Below, in pieces: positions 20,832 to 33,754 of a stretch of 64,000 bases of DNA. The DNA is from Corynespora cassiicola (Eukaryota > Ascomycota > Dothideomycetes > Pleosporales > Corynesporascaceae): contig JAEUWY010000011.1 in assembly GCA_022059125.1 (NCBI GenBank), positions 113,975-177,974 of the forward strand, given 5' to 3'. The notes beneath the pieces are model-generated. The model saw only the letters and a program-made list of their open reading frames with translations. It did no database searches and was not told the origin of the DNA. Each line of letters opens with the position of its first letter. Position 1 is the stretch's first letter. A program made the translations under genes and the position numbers.

Positions 20832-23800
20832 GTGCTGGTGCTGAGACCAAGTCTGCTGAGGTGGTAGCTGCATGGGCGGAGCGGTGGAATGTTTCTGAGC
20901 CTTTTGGGCCTTTTTCTCCTCCTTGGACAGTTTTACCTTGGCCGGGACCTGGCCACCAGAGTTTCGATTGAACAAGTTACCCAATGCGGAAAATCGCTTC
21001 TTCTTTCCCGGTTCTGGAACGGCAGACATGGATGCTCGCATTGGCGGTGCCTGCTTTGGCGGAAACTGTACACCTTGAGGAGGCTGTGGTGGAGGAATAC
21101 CATTGAACGGTGGGGGACTCGCGGGATGTCGCAGGTCGAGCCGGGAATCTGCAGCTTGAGCACGAGTACTTTCGTGGCTCAGAAAAGACTCTGCTCCCAT
21201 GCTACCAGGTCTCTGGTTCGCCATTCTTGGATCTCTCATCTTGGCTGCAATCTGCTCCGATGGCAGATCTCCTAGGGTCGATTGGTACGAGCCACTGCGG
21301 TTTGGGTCCTGAGATGAGGCAGACAGATGAGAAGGTGCTCTATTCTCCTGCTGATGTATATTGTGCTGGGAATGTTGTTGAGAATGCGCGCTCGACTTGC
21401 TCGCAAGGCCTTTGAACACAGACGACAGCTTTGGACGAGACTTTTCTTCATTCTTGGGCGGTGGTGGTGGAGGCTGAGACCCCATGGCCTGAATCTGCTG
21501 CTGCTCATTGCTGGGCATGCGTTGGCCCATTGCCTGGCGCTGCATCAACTGCTGCTGGAACTCAAACTGGCTCCTAGGTCCCGGAGGAGACATGCCTGGT
21601 TGTTGAAGTCGTGGATCTTGGGCATAAATTTGTCCCTGAATTTGCGGGTCCTGTGGGATTGGCTGGCCTGGCGCCATTCCGTGCATGCGGTGGTCACCAG
21701 CAAGACGCGGATCTTGAAAGCGAGGGTCTTGCATCATTCGAGGATCCTGATATGGCCCGCCTGGCTGCCTCGCTTCCTGTAATAAAGGCCTGTGAGCCAG
21801 GGTGGGTGGGGGAGAAGCTTGCGGCGGAGGAGACGCATTACTGGGCGGAGGTGGGGAAACATTGCTGTGCGGCGGAGTCCTCACATGAGAACGTTGGCTG
21901 TTCTGCAGCGACGAGACATCTGACCTGCCTCCGGAGATGATGCCATTGGAATGAAGCGGGCGCTGTTGCTCCTGTATTCTGTTGGGGATCTGGGGAACCG
22001 GGGGCACGTCTGCGTGCCCGGTCCCCGGGCGATTGATGTGATCTTGAGGTCTTCCATGCGAGTCGCGGGGCCCTGAAACAAAGCTCATGGGCCGTTCAAA
22101 GCTATAGCGCGTCTCTTCTTCTGTCATTGGAGGCACAGCTGGTGCTTTGGGGATCTCAGGGGCGGGAGCGGACGTGGGCGCAGACGCGGGTTGCTGTGCC
22201 CCTTTCCTTGCTTCTGCGGGTTGATCGGTGGGAACCCGCAGCGGCTGGCCCCGTTCGTCCTGGACACCCTTGACAATGCCGTCGTGGTCGGCATAGAGAT
22301 CAAAGTGGTCGTCGGCTGCGGTGGCTCCGTTGACGGTCCGTTGCTCGACCTGCACGGCCGGCTCCTCGACAATCTGCTCCGACAGGGGGGAGACCTTGGC
22401 GGAGGGTACCTGTTGACGGTTCCTGCTTGACGGGCGCGACCGGCCCTGGCTCGATGCCGGAGAAATGGGCGTGCCGTCGGCCGGAACCATGGACGATATC
22501 ACTGACAGCAGCGACTGCGAGCGCCGGTTGGCACTCAGCCGCTCCGACTCCGACATGGGCTGCTGGAGCGAGTCCTGGCTGGACACGGATTGCGACGGAT
22601 GGTCCTGGGGAGGGGTGTTGTAGACGGTAATCTTGGACGGACGCGCTGGGACCTCTACGCCGTCCAGTTTTTCGTCGTGTTGCTGCACGGCTGGGGGTAG
22701 CTGGGGCACGGGCGGGATGGCGGAGGCGGATTCGTCGGGCCTATCGCCCAGCTGGCTGCCATCCGACTGCGAGGGTGCTGCGATGCTGTCCTGGTCCCAT
22801 GATTCAAAGGATGAGTGCGAGGGCACATACTCGACGGCGTGGACGACCTGGTAAGGTGAGGTCGCTGGGCGATGCTTCGTGGCGACGGGGCGTGGTGGCG
22901 CAGTCCCGTTCTCACCTGCATGCGGGGTCCGTGCTGGCGCGACTCCGCCTGGCCCAGCCTCAGACGATGCCTTCTGGGCGCCCTTGACCTCGATCGACTT
23001 GACCTTTTCGTGCTTGGGCGCCTGTGGGTTCGATGGCCCGGCAGTTATTTTTGTGTCCCCAGGCTGCTTGTCCTCTGCCTTGGACGATACCGGCGACACG
23101 TCACCCGCGCCAATCAGCTCAGTCTCGTACGCCGGCCGAGTGTCTGCATGGCCGCCCGCGCGGCTGTCTGCTGCTGTCTGCGCGTCGCCGTCGGGCCCAA
23201 CGGTAAGCTTTGCGGGAGGAAACATGGGGCTTACGTCGCCCATTGTGTACGAAGGCGTCTGGCTCAAGTAGTCTTGACCCACTTGAGATGGCTTGAGGCC
23301 GCTCTCGCCCCCATCTTTTTCTGGCCCCACGAACATCATGACTGGCGATACATCTCCGCCTTCCGCAACAACGGGGGCCCCAGCCTCAGCGCCATGACGT
23401 AATTCGTCCGACCTGGACTGGGGAGGAATCGGGTCATGGTTTAGTTGTGGCGGACGATCATCGTCGTCGTGCACGTCTACGTCCACGTCTGCCTTCGCGG
23501 CTGAACCGGCGTTTGCGTCTGGAGCAACATCGCCTTTGCGCTGCACTTCACTGCTAGCCCGCTCCTCAATGACGGGTGAGTCCTGCAATCTGGAAGCCTC
23601 GCGCGGTGTCCTCTTGGCTCCTACGACATTGACGCTGTCCGTCGTCGTCGTCGTCGACGTCGTCGTCGTCGGCGGCGGCGAGTTTCTAATCACGCTCTGC
23701 AGTACCTGATGGCTTCTACCTTCCTCGCTCCTCCGCCCCCTCTGCTCCTCAATATCGTCCGGAATCTTCGGTACGGGGGGCACTTCGCCCTCTTTATCAA

Positions 23801-26800
23801 TAGGGAAGAGAGAAAATGCGCTCTTGGCCGGCGAAGGGAGGACCCCAAGGCGCTCAGGCGGCGACAATCCAGTACTAGCCTGCTGCGTACCCACGCGCGG
23901 GGACTCGGGCACAGGACCGATATTCCAAGAATCCGGTGCGTGAAAGGACTGAGATTGAGATCGACTGCGATTGCCCTCTGCAGGCGGCGTCTCTCTCGGT
24001 GGCGTGCCCCTCGGCGTGCCGAAATCGTAATGGTTGCTGGGCAGCACGATGCTGTTCGGCCTTGACCTCGACCGGCTGGAGCGGTGGAACGGCGACGAGA
24101 ACCTGCGCCTCCTCTTCTCCTCCTTGGGGCTGTCCGTGTCCCTCGACATCTTGGTATCCGTCGACATCCGGGGTCCCTTGTCGGGCGTCGTGATGAACTC
24201 GGGTTCCTCGGATGGTTCGCGCGAGGACGACGTGTAAGAATCTGACACGGAGCGTGCGGCCTACATCACAAATCAACACACGTACTTATGGGTGTGGGAC
24301 AAGAGAACAGTAAGAGTTAACATTCAGATAGATTCATGAGGAAAGCTGTCATGGCCCTATTCTCACAAAAAATGTGAAGCGTACATTATGAGGGATGAAG
24401 TAGGGCCGATCGCGGAGGGGTGAAAAATGAACACAACGCCCAAAACGAGGAGCTGGAAAAACACCAAGACCGGACGCCTTCGCCAGACGATCCAACCATC
24501 TGTCATTATCCATCTTCCCGGGCATTTGTGCGAGGTTCGTGACGTGCATTCTTGTGTCGTGGCGCGGGGGATCATAGGAAATAACATCAAACAAGAAAGG
24601 AATCATTTATCTACCTTGTCGCTCTTGAACCGGCTCTTGCCTTTGGCAAACAGTCCCTTTGCACCCGTCATGCCCTTGCCTCCCAAAACACCTGCTGAAT
24701 GGAGTAGATCTTTGCCCTTGGACTGCATGTTGTGGCTGGCGGTTCTGCTGAGGAATCCAGAGTGCGAGCCCTTGAGATCGTTGACGGCGGCCGAGGACGT
24801 AGGAGTGCTCAACACTTGGGAAGCTGCCGTATTGTATTGCTCGTAGTAGGCAGGGCCTTGGTTGCTGGGGTTGGAACTGTGTTTACCAAACAGAGACAAG
24901 GAGCCGGTGTGCTTGTGACGCGCAGAGCTAGCTGCCTGTGCCACGGCCGGGGGTTGAGGATAGGACTGCACTGCGAGGTCGGGGTTGGCAGATATCGTCG
25001 AAGAGATCCAGTTGCCCAGTCCATGATCCATGTGCGCCCAGTAGTCTCGCGTCTTGTTGTATAGGCTTATGCGCTCAGAGGTAGACTTCATTGCAGCAAT
25101 GTCTCGGAATCCCAAAGGTTTCGGGTCGACCGCGGACGAAGGAACTGAGCCAGCTGCCGAACCAGGAGCTGAGGAACGATCATGTGTCGTGTCTATTATC
25201 GGTTTTGCCTGTTCCAAAGAAGCCTCCGCCTGTTCTGCGAGCTTGGTCTGTTCAGTAGATTTGGCCGCTTCGGTCGTCTCTTCTGAACTACTCTTTTGCT
25301 GTTGGGGCGATGCGTCTGCACTCAGCCTTGGCGGCATATCCACAGCCTCTGGATTGAGAGCAGAGTTGACAACGTGAAGACCAAGAGCAGGGGATGGCTC
25401 CCTGGAGGCATTCTCATGCGAAGGACTGGCCAACTGCTTCCCCGAGTCCAATGGTTCAGGTGCAACCTTGGCGAGATCCGATTCCTTGAAGGGCTCCGGT
25501 TTGCTAGCAGCGGTGTAGCCAGGTCCAAAGTAAGTATCCGGGATAGCTTCAAAGGACTGCGTAGAAGCCACTCGTGCAACGGTAGGGGAGGACTTTTGCT
25601 CGGGGGAAGGACTATTGACGTCCTCCGCCTTGGCTCCGGCCTGAGCCTGCTCGTCTGGCGTTGCGGCGTGCGATGAGTTGGCTTCCCAGCTAAAGCGGGT
25701 GAGAATAGACGGGCGGGCCGGTCCGGAGGGTGTAGCGCCAGTTGCAGGCTCCGCCTTGCTGACTGCATGTTCAGGCGCGTGGGCACCAACGTCGCGCGAC
25801 ACACGTGGGGAGGCCGAATCTCCGTCAGCCCAGTAGCTCTCATATTCACTGGGCAAGATTGAGCTCGCGCGATTGACCTCTGCGCCGGTGCCAGGCTGGA
25901 GGGACGCCCGATTGGCATCAGGAGGGGCAGCAATGGAGTTTCGAATTGAAAGAGGGCTCGGGCTAAGGCTTGCAACTATTTCCTTGCGCAAACGGTCGCT
26001 TTCCTGATCATCTGCTGATGGATCCATACTGAGTTGCGGTACAAAAGAGGGTCGCTCTGTGGCATTCCGAGGGGATGAAGGTGAGTTTGGTTCAGGGCTT
26101 CTCTGCTTCAGGGGAGGTGGAGGTGGCATTTCCTCGGACTCAGGGGTGTCCTTGGCAGGTGGTGTAGGAGGAACGGTTGAAACCGAAGATTCGGCCCTGT
26201 CCAGGTGTACAGGTCGTGACATGTAGACGTCGCCGGGTTGTTGTTCCTGCGAAGGCTTGTGGTCGTCGCGAGACTGGGACGCACCGCTCACTGAGGCTTG
26301 AATAGCCTCGCCCATGGCAGCTCCGGCAGCTTTCAACGCAGCAAGAGGCTCAGACGTGACTTGAGGCTCCGAGTCTGAAACAGGGTGCTTGGCAGTCGTC
26401 GGGGTGAGGTCAACCTCTCCAAGCGGTGACGCTTGTTGACCTTGTGCATCTGCCGGTTTGATTTCCTTGTCACCCTGCTCAGACGGAGTCTGGACTGAAG
26501 TGGCGAACGACTCCCATTGACCTGGCAATTTCGGCCTGAAACTGGCTTCCCGAGCCGCAGCCGGCCTTTCGCCCGCAGTTTTCGTGGGACTACTTGGTCT
26601 GCTATTGCCTTTGGTCGGAGATGGAGGTAGAGAGTTATTGGGGCTCCGTTCCCAGGACTGCACGCTGTTCCTCGAAGTATTGGATTGGGTGGAACCTCGT
26701 CGCGAGTGGGATACCTCTCCAAACCTGCCGGCGAGCTGCTGGACACGACCTTTGCTGGGAGACTCGGACCTTTCCCGTGGCAAGGCATCTCCAATTGGCG

Positions 26801-28541
26801 ACGTCGAGTGGTGTGATTCCAGGAAAGCGTCTTGCGACTCCTTTTGGGCTGCGGTAAGTTCCGCCTTGTTGGGGTCCATTGCGGTAGTCGCCATGTCGGC
26901 CTCCCGAGTGGCGTATGCGGACGAAGGACCGGCCAGTCCTCCCTCAAAGTCCTCTGGGGATTCTGGGCTGAGAGCAGATAGCTGCGCCGTTTCCGGCTCG
27001 GGCAGCGATTTCTGAGGTTCCACCACGGGGGATCGGGCAGGACTGTCTCTTCCACTCGGCGTGGCAAGCGATGTGCTCGACACGTTGCGAGAGTGCGAGG
27101 GCGAGGGTTTTCGCGGGACCTGGTACGGGCCGCCAAGCATGGCAGAGGAAGTTGGCCTGGAGACGGGCGTGGTTGTGTCACTAGGCTCCTCAGCAATTGC
27201 GGGGGTGCTACCTTCGCCCGTTTGATTGCGGGTTTTCAAGGCCGACGTAGCGGAACTGGGGACGCGGCTCATTATCGGGCTGATCCCGGCAGTGCTGTTG
27301 GTATTGCTCCTGGACATGCCAGAATCCTGCTGGGTTATGGGAGTGGGCGGCACCGACCGCGAGTCATCGGTTCGTGTGAATGCTTGGTTCACGACATTGC
27401 GAAAGCCATTGTCATCGGGCGGCGACGTCACGGGCGTATAACTATCCTGAAGCTGAGTTGGCGGGCTGCTAGACCAAAAGTCATTGTCAAAGGCAGCAGA
27501 CACTCCCTCTGCCGGTTGTGAAACACGACCCTGCGCCTGCTCGGGCGCCTTTCCGCGGCTCTGTGCAGCTACGTCAAAATCAGGCAAGTATTCACTCTTT
27601 CTCTCCGCCACCGTCTCCAAGGGGTGAAGCGACTTGGCAGCATCGGGGCTCTTTGCCTGTGCATCCGAGCCCTGAGGCGGGGGAGACGTCGCGTCGTCTC
27701 TCGGACGGGATGAGAGCGAATCCAAGCTCGGCCTTCCCGAGTCCAACGAGGCGCGCTGGCGCTCCTCCTCGTGGCGTTTGTAAATGTCGGCTGGCCGTAT
27801 AAAAGGCAGCGGCTTCTGCGGGTTGCTTGGAGCGCGACTCCGGGGTGACATGGCAGAGGGCGAGTCGACCTGGCCGATGCTGCTCTTGCGCGGCGGGAAC
27901 TGAGTGCTCGGGGAGCTGGTATTGCTCTGTGGGGGCGGCGAGAATCGCGTCTGCAGAGGCGGAGGCATCGCCGTGGGTGAATAATCTCGTCGGTGCTCCA
28001 ATGTATCTGTCATGTCCGACTCGGCGGCACTCGCCTGCCTATTTGGAGGATGTGCTGGGTCATGATAGTCCTGCTGGTGTTGCTGCATGGGCACTGGCGG
28101 CGGAGCCATAGAGGCTGAAAAGGACCGGTGCTCATCTCCCGCCTCGAAGGAATTTCTACGGGCGACGGGCGGCATGGCCTGGCGCTGCGGGTCGGTGAAG
28201 CTGCGCGAGGGCTGCTCCATGCGCTGGCCGTAGGGGCTCGGACGGTATGCTGAGGCTGCGGGCTGCGGAGGCGGGGCATCGTCGACGCCATACTCGTCGT
28301 ACTCGTCGTAGTCGCCCCAGTCGTCGCCGTCGTAGGCATTCTTCTTGGCCTCGACCCATTTCTTCGTCTTCATGCGATTAACATTAGTTTTGAACGAGGG
28401 CGGCTGGCCCGCGGCAAATAGGTTTGGGGCTTGTCGGTCGCTGGAGGGTACGTCAGTTTCAGGGAGCTCCATCAACGAGGGGGAGACAGCTTACAGCGGC
28501 GACCTCGCCGACTCCTGGTTGAACCGGAAGGGGCCCGACAT
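18507..28541 (-). CDS. Giant Pro/Ser/Gln-rich low-complexity protein (3,208 residues)
   Basis: Proposed exons are 28541-28495, 28440-24615 and 24260-18507. The first intron (54 bp, GTAAGC...CCAG) joins MSGPFRFNQESARSPL to DRQAPNLFAAGQPPSFKT, which is followed by KWVEAKKNAYDGDDWGDYDEYDEYG. From general knowledge that start is conserved in an uncharacterised Pezizomycotina family. The second intron (354 bp) joins two phase-0 ends, RFKSDK and AARSVSDS. If it is retained, translation stops at DKVDK after 1,290 residues. The third exon has no ATG near its start and a TAG acceptor directly before its coding frame, which argues for one gene. The protein is largely disordered: proline runs that could bind SH3 or profilin, a glutamine run (about 20793-20831), repeated QGMMSPQSATP units, and three basic F/S motifs (KRRRRFSSPF, RPKLSSVFKGLASK, KKKRFSALGNLF). 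Two separate genes are the alternative. Role unknown. Confidence 0.7.
20530..20702 (-). repeat. In-frame tandem repeat encoding QGMMSPQSATP units
   Basis: Inside the giant gene a unit of about 33-36 bp, read on the minus strand as Q/H-G-M-M-S-P-Q-S-A-T-P/S, recurs about four to five times with small changes. It expands a Met/Ser/Pro/Gln segment and keeps frame. Copy number is likely to vary between strains. Confidence 0.8.
20793..20831 (-). repeat. CAG/CAA trinucleotide run encoding polyglutamine
   Basis: Mixed CAA and CAG codons on the minus strand encode an uninterrupted run of about thirteen glutamines, with a short HQHQ lead-in. The run lies in the middle of the low-complexity third exon. 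Confidence 0.85.
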
Positions 28542-29747
28542 GGTGTTGGCAGGACGGCGGCGTGCGGCGGACCGTCGTCAGTTGTTAAATGGCGGCACGC
28601 CCTGGGCAGCGGCACACTGGGCAGTGCCCTTTCTTTAGACGACTCCCCCCGAGCGCATGTACGGGGCGCTTTGTGTCGCGGCGGGCGGGATGATGGCGAT
28701 CGCAGGCCGCAGCAGTTCGTGTCGACGGGTGGCTCGGCGGCGAGCGACGCAGCGTGCGCGTTGCGGAGACGGGGGGTGAGGTGACGGATGCAGTCGTTGG
28801 TCGTCAGTCGTCAGGTCGCGAGGCGTCAAGGCTGGCTAGGTCAGGTTGGTGCAGTCAATCAATGGCGACCAGGCCGGACCGGGGGGCTCGGGGGTCGGGA
28901 ATGGCCAGGATACGGCGCCGCCCACGCGTCGTTCGCGACAGTGACAGGGACAGCAACAGCGACCGCGCGAGTGCGAGTGGGAGGGATGATGGCAATGGCG
29001 TCGAGGCAGTTGGAAGAAGACAACGGCGCTGCAGGAGCTGCGAAAAGCGTGAGCTGCCGCGAGTAATTTCTCCTACGGCGCTGGACACGAGCAGTGAAGG
29101 GAAAATGGCCGACGGCAGCCGGCACCGCCACAGCCACCGCGCTGTTGCGTGTCTGGCCCTTCGCCACAGGGACACCCGTGGATCCGTCCAGGTTCCACGT
29201 CGACCGTCTGGCCCATGGACAGACAGGCAGACAGGCAGATAGACGGCCAACAACCACTCTGTATACGTTTCACGTCCGCCCAAGCGCTGGCCCTCTTGCC
29301 TCTCCCGCCCACGCCAACAAGTCCCCCAACACCGCCGCCCCTCTCCCATGTCCGCCCACTTGTAATCTCTCGCAGCCAAGCCTGCCCGTCTGAAAACGGC
29401 CGCCCGCGAAAAAGGACGGAGTGTCAGATCCAACACCACAGACCACCGCCCACCCACCGCGCCGCTTCTCCCTCGACCCCCCTCGCGAGCACGTCCGCTT
29501 CTCCCTGCCAACGCGCGTTGCTGGCCGATCCACCCTCGGACCCCCAGATCGAACCCGCCCGCCACCCGGACGAGCCTTTCCGCTCCGCTGTTGCTGCTGC
29601 TGCTGCTCGACAGCGGCCGCCGCCCCCCTCGACCCGACTCGACCACCACGCCCACGCCCACGACCAACGATCAACGACTACGACCGCCGACGCCGTAACT
29701 TCCCCCCTACCGCCCCGTCTTAGTCTACCCACCCGCACATCCTCACC
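28542..29747. promoter_or_regulatory. Shared divergent promoter and leader region
   Basis: About 1.2 kb separates the divergent giant gene and SED5. It is GC-rich, and its right half is strongly C-rich on the plus strand, as expected for a pyrimidine-rich fungal 5' leader. Long open frames here are GC-driven and show no conserved protein features. A short CTG/GCT trinucleotide run lies near 29600. Confidence 0.5.
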
Positions 29748-30845
29748 ATGGCCGCATCGATACAGGACCGCACGGGCGAGTTCCGCTCCATCCTCGCCCA
29801 AGCCCAGCGGAAGCAGGCGCAAGCAAAGACGGGCGCTGCGCGGCAATCGCTGCTCTCGGCACAGCAAAAGGCAGAGGCAGACGGCAACCAGCAGAAGCGG
29901 CAGCGCTCCGAGTTTGCGCGCAAGGCAGCCGAAGTCGGGCGCGGCATTGCAGGCACAATGGCCAAGCTGGAGCGGCTCTCGCAGCTAGCGCGGCGGAAGA
30001 CGCTCTTCGACGACCGGCCCGTCGAGATTGACGAGCTCACCTTTGTCATCAAGCAGGACATGGCGCAGCTGTCGGGCCAGATCCAGGCGCTGCAGTCGCT
30101 GACGGCGAAGCAGCACCCGCGCGCGAAGCCCGGGGCCGACCAGGAGGGGGAGCACAATCACCAGGTGGTCGTGATGCTGAAGGACAAGCTGCAGAATGTG
30201 GGCGGGAGCTTCAAGGACGTGCTCGAGGTGCGGACCAAGAACATGCAGGCCACGCGCTCGCGGACGGAGCAGTTCCTCTCGACGACGGCGGCGCACTCGC
30301 AGGGCGGCCTGGACCCGGGCCGGACAGATTCGCCGCTGTACCAGACGCCGCAGCGCGGCCGCTCGCCCGGAGGCGGCTTCAAGAACACGAGCGCCGCACA
30401 GCAGGACCTGCTCTCGCTGGACCCGTCGGGCTCGTCGGCCCTGACGCGCGGCGGCGGTCCGCAATCAGACGCCCAGCTGCTGCTCATGGAGGAGGCCCAG
30501 CCGCAGAATACGTACATTCAGCAGCGCGGGCAAGCCATCGAGTCCATCGAGGCCACCATCTCCGAGCTCGGCGGCATCTTCAGCCAATTGGCCCAGATGG
30601 TGTCGGAGCAGGGTGAGCAGATTCAGCGCATCGATGCCAACACCGAGGACGTGGTGGACAATGTCGAGGGCGCCCAGCGCGAGCTGATGAAGTACTGGAG
30701 CCGCGTGCAGGGCAATCGCTGGCTGGTGGCCAAGATGTTTGGCGTTTTGATGATATGTAAGGCCTGTCTCATGCATGGACTAGAAGAATCCCGGAGCTAA
30801 TCATGTAAATCAGTCTTCCTCCTCTGGGTGCTTATTGCCGGGTAG
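29748..30845 (+). CDS. sed5: Syntaxin 5 homolog Sed5, Golgi Qa-SNARE
   Basis: Exons 29748-30756 and 30814-30845 are joined by a 57-bp intron (GTAAGG...TCAG) and give 346 residues. The second exon supplies only the last eleven residues of the membrane anchor, so the helix reads MFGVLMIFFLLWVLIAG. The N-terminal IQDRTGEFRSIL matches the short peptide by which Sed5 binds the SM protein Sly1. A three-helix Habc region with heptads follows. The SNARE motif runs from about residue 255 to 320 and contains MVSEQGEQIQRID with the central-layer Gln. The C-terminal anchor places it in Golgi membranes, where Sed5 takes part in ER-to-Golgi and intra-Golgi fusion. The ATG at 29748 has a CACCATGG context. 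Confidence 0.95.
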
Positions 30846-33754
30846 AACGAAGACACGCCCGCCCACCCGCTCCCCACGGTCTCTTTTTACGAAGTATCAG
30901 CATATTTTCCCAGTCCTCGTCATCATCTCATCGTCGTCATCATCATCATCATCATCTAAAGAACCCTGGCGTTTTGCGAAAGACAAGGAAGCAACCTGTT
31001 TTTGATAGTATACCAGTCCAGCCCGGCCTGGCCTCCCGTTTCCCTGAAACTCTTTTCTTCTCCTTCTTTTTCTCTATTCTGTTGGGCAAGACAACTGGAC
31101 ACCACCACGACCCAGTTTTTGTACCTCCTGCAAGGGAGTAAAGCGAGGGGGTTGGGAATTGCATAACCAAGACCCCACATCTCTCTCACACTGGTGTCAG
31201 TTTTTGTTTTGACAAGGCAGCTTCCTTTGTGTATTGTACTACCTCCCTTTCCATCCCATTCTACCACCCATGTATTCACCACCACCACCACCACCACCAT
31301 GCCAACCCAAACCCCCAAGGCCGGCCCACCAATGTAGTTTAAACAAAGAGTTGGACACTTTTTTGCCCGCAATAGTCCGTTGTAATAGACCTTTATGCCG
31401 TCTGCATGTCTGTTCGTCTGTTCGTCTGTCTGTGCAAACCGACCGTATGGAAATATGCAAAAAAGAAGCGTGCCCTATGCAAAATGGACATGCACGCCAT
31501 CGCCCACCGCCCCAGCCCAGCCCTCCCCCCCAACGGTTCGCTCGTCGGCCGCGATGCCACAGCAACGGTCCCACAGACCGGACGGCCCAAGGGGGCAAAG
31601 CGCAAGGGACAAGCGGGCGGGCGGGATGCACTGCGCGTCTGCTAGTCCAGGCCGGCTCGTTTCTCTGCCAGCTAGCTGGCTGGTTAGCAGCATGACTTGT
31701 TAGGTGCGGTGTTCCGAATGCGGGAGTGCGGTGCGGGACTACTGTAGGAGGGTTGTGTGGGCTTGGGTTGGCTTGGGTTGGGGCCGGGCTGCAGGGCGGT
31801 TGCGGTTGCGGTTGGGCGGGTGCAAGCGCGGTGCAGTGCCCAGGTGCGGTGCGGTGCGGTGCGGTGCGGTGTGCTGCTGGCTGGCTCGCTGGCTGGCTGG
31901 TCGGCTTACTGCTGTATGACATTGCGGGATGCCGCGGTTGTGGAGTGGTCCCACGTTGGTACGTACATGGGCTCGGGTATTGCACCATGTACGTATAAGC
32001 ACGGTAAGGGCGGTCATGCACAAGGGCACGGGTTGGGCAAGGCGTGATTGGAGGGGGAAGGGGGTCGTTATTCTTGCATCATGGCCATGATCAGGCTGGT
32101 GGGTGGAGGGCCCTTGGGGGGGAAAAGGGAAAGGTCGCCGAGGCACATGGCCAGATTGGTGGTAGCAGGACCTAGAGTCGTGGTAAGAGGCTACAGGGCC
32201 TCGTATGTAGGGAGCACGCTGGGCCTCCAAATCTCCCAACAAAAGCGTCTGGGCCAGAAGCGTGGTTTTCGCCTTTGTCGCGTCGCTCAACGAACCTTCT
32301 GCCCACCATGGCTTCAACAATCGCATGTCCATTGCAGCATCGCAGGTCGCGCGATTAAGGTTTCGCAAGGGGGAAGGCTGCTTGTCCTGCCTGGGGTAGT
32401 TGGTATTGGATGTCTTACTGGCCAAGGGAGGGGAGGGCCGATCCTAGCCAGCCCTGCGGTTGCTTCTGGGAAAAGAGATGCACGCCGCAGACCTCAGTCT
32501 TCCTTGTCCCCCGCCCGATCGGCCAGCTTAGCGGTTCCTGTCCCATCCAGCTGTTTTCGATACCACGGACATGACGGTGCTGGCGGCCGCGGCGCCTGGA
32601 TGCCGCAAGGAGCATTCTTTTGTGGCGCCCCTCTTCTCTCGTCCCCTCTGCTGTGGCTTTTCGTGCCCGCCCAATTGATGGGGCCGGAACCGCCGTAGGG
32701 GCGGGTGGAGGCGCGCGTACGGCGGATATGCATCCGGAAGACAGCCAGCGAGCCAGCAAATCCACACCTATATCCGGCCCACCAGACGGTACCACGTACG
32801 GCGGCCTCGTCGTCACTCGTCACGCTGAGCGGCCACCTGCTAGCGGGCTGGGTTCCCTCCCGCGGAAGACAGGACGGGCGTGATATCAAGACTGTGCTCG
32901 CCCCAGCGTAGTGGTAATCTGCATCGTCACGAGAACTGCCGGGTCGACATCACGACTGCGCAAGACCGTGGGTCGTCGCGCCCCGGCATTAGTTCGGCTG
33001 CGTGTGCCTGGCGCATGCCGCATGCGCGTACTGCGGATGGATGGATGGATCCATCATGGCGAGCAGGCGGGCGAGGAGTCACCTCTGGCGGTGAAGGCCA
33101 GAGGCCACTGGCACTCGCACACGCACAACTCACACGTACGTCCATGCATGGATGCTGGCCGGCCATGCTGCTCGCTCACCGGAGCCTACGCTGGTCCGCT
33201 ACTGTTTCGTTTGGTTTCGCGCCCTTCTCCGGCCTGTCAGGCAAGTCAGGCAGGTCAGGCCAGAGCGCTGCCCAGGAGATGAGACGTCCCTTTTTGGACC
33301 TGTCGATGCGCAACCGCGGTTGCAGGCGTTTGGCGCTGAGTGGCTGGTCCCAGGCGGGTCGGGTCCGAGAACGGCTCCTGCGCAGCGTCGGCCTGAGGTA
33401 GCTGCCGGCCGGCTGCAGTAGGGGTCGCCGTAGTGGATGCGCATGGTGGGCATGGTGGGAATGGTGGGAAATGGTGGGCAGGTAGTCGGCGTGGTAGTGG
33501 GCGTGGTGGGGGGCATATCATTATCATCCGTGTTCCTTCACTCACCGCCCTGCTCTCCGTACGCCCTATCAACCCTCGACCTCCCCCATCCCACAATCCC
33601 ACCACCACAACACCGCATTCTCACCACTTCCACCACCGCCGCGCCCTTCGCCATTCCTCCCCCCTCGGACGCCTCGAGCACAGCCACTGCCCGCGCCCGC
33701 GCATGACTTCCGCCGCAACTCTCTTGACATCACCACTGCTATCGGGTTGGCGCC
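30846..33754. other. Long GC-rich intergenic region with simple repeats
   Basis: Almost 3 kb without a supportable gene. It begins with the SED5 3' region (ATC/TCA trinucleotides near 30920-30957, a CACCAC run near 31274-31300). It continues with a GCGGT pentanucleotide tract (about 31843-31871), GGTTGGGCTTGGGTTGG-type repeats near 31760-31790, and degenerate ATGGTGGG repeats (about 33440-33490). Many overlapping frames are open on both strands, but this reflects composition; none shows domain-like sequence. The last few hundred bases are a C-rich leader of the next gene. Confidence 0.5.
31843..31871 (+). repeat. GCGGT pentanucleotide microsatellite
   Basis: About five perfect tandem copies of GGTGC/GCGGT in an intergenic region. 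No function is suggested. Confidence 0.85.

Noticed and set aside
18507..24248. Stand-alone gene starting at 24248
   Set aside because: The codon at 24248 is GTG, not ATG, and the frame opens directly after a TAG splice acceptor at 24263-24261. An exon of the larger gene explains it better, though an ATG at 24167 keeps the alternative alive.
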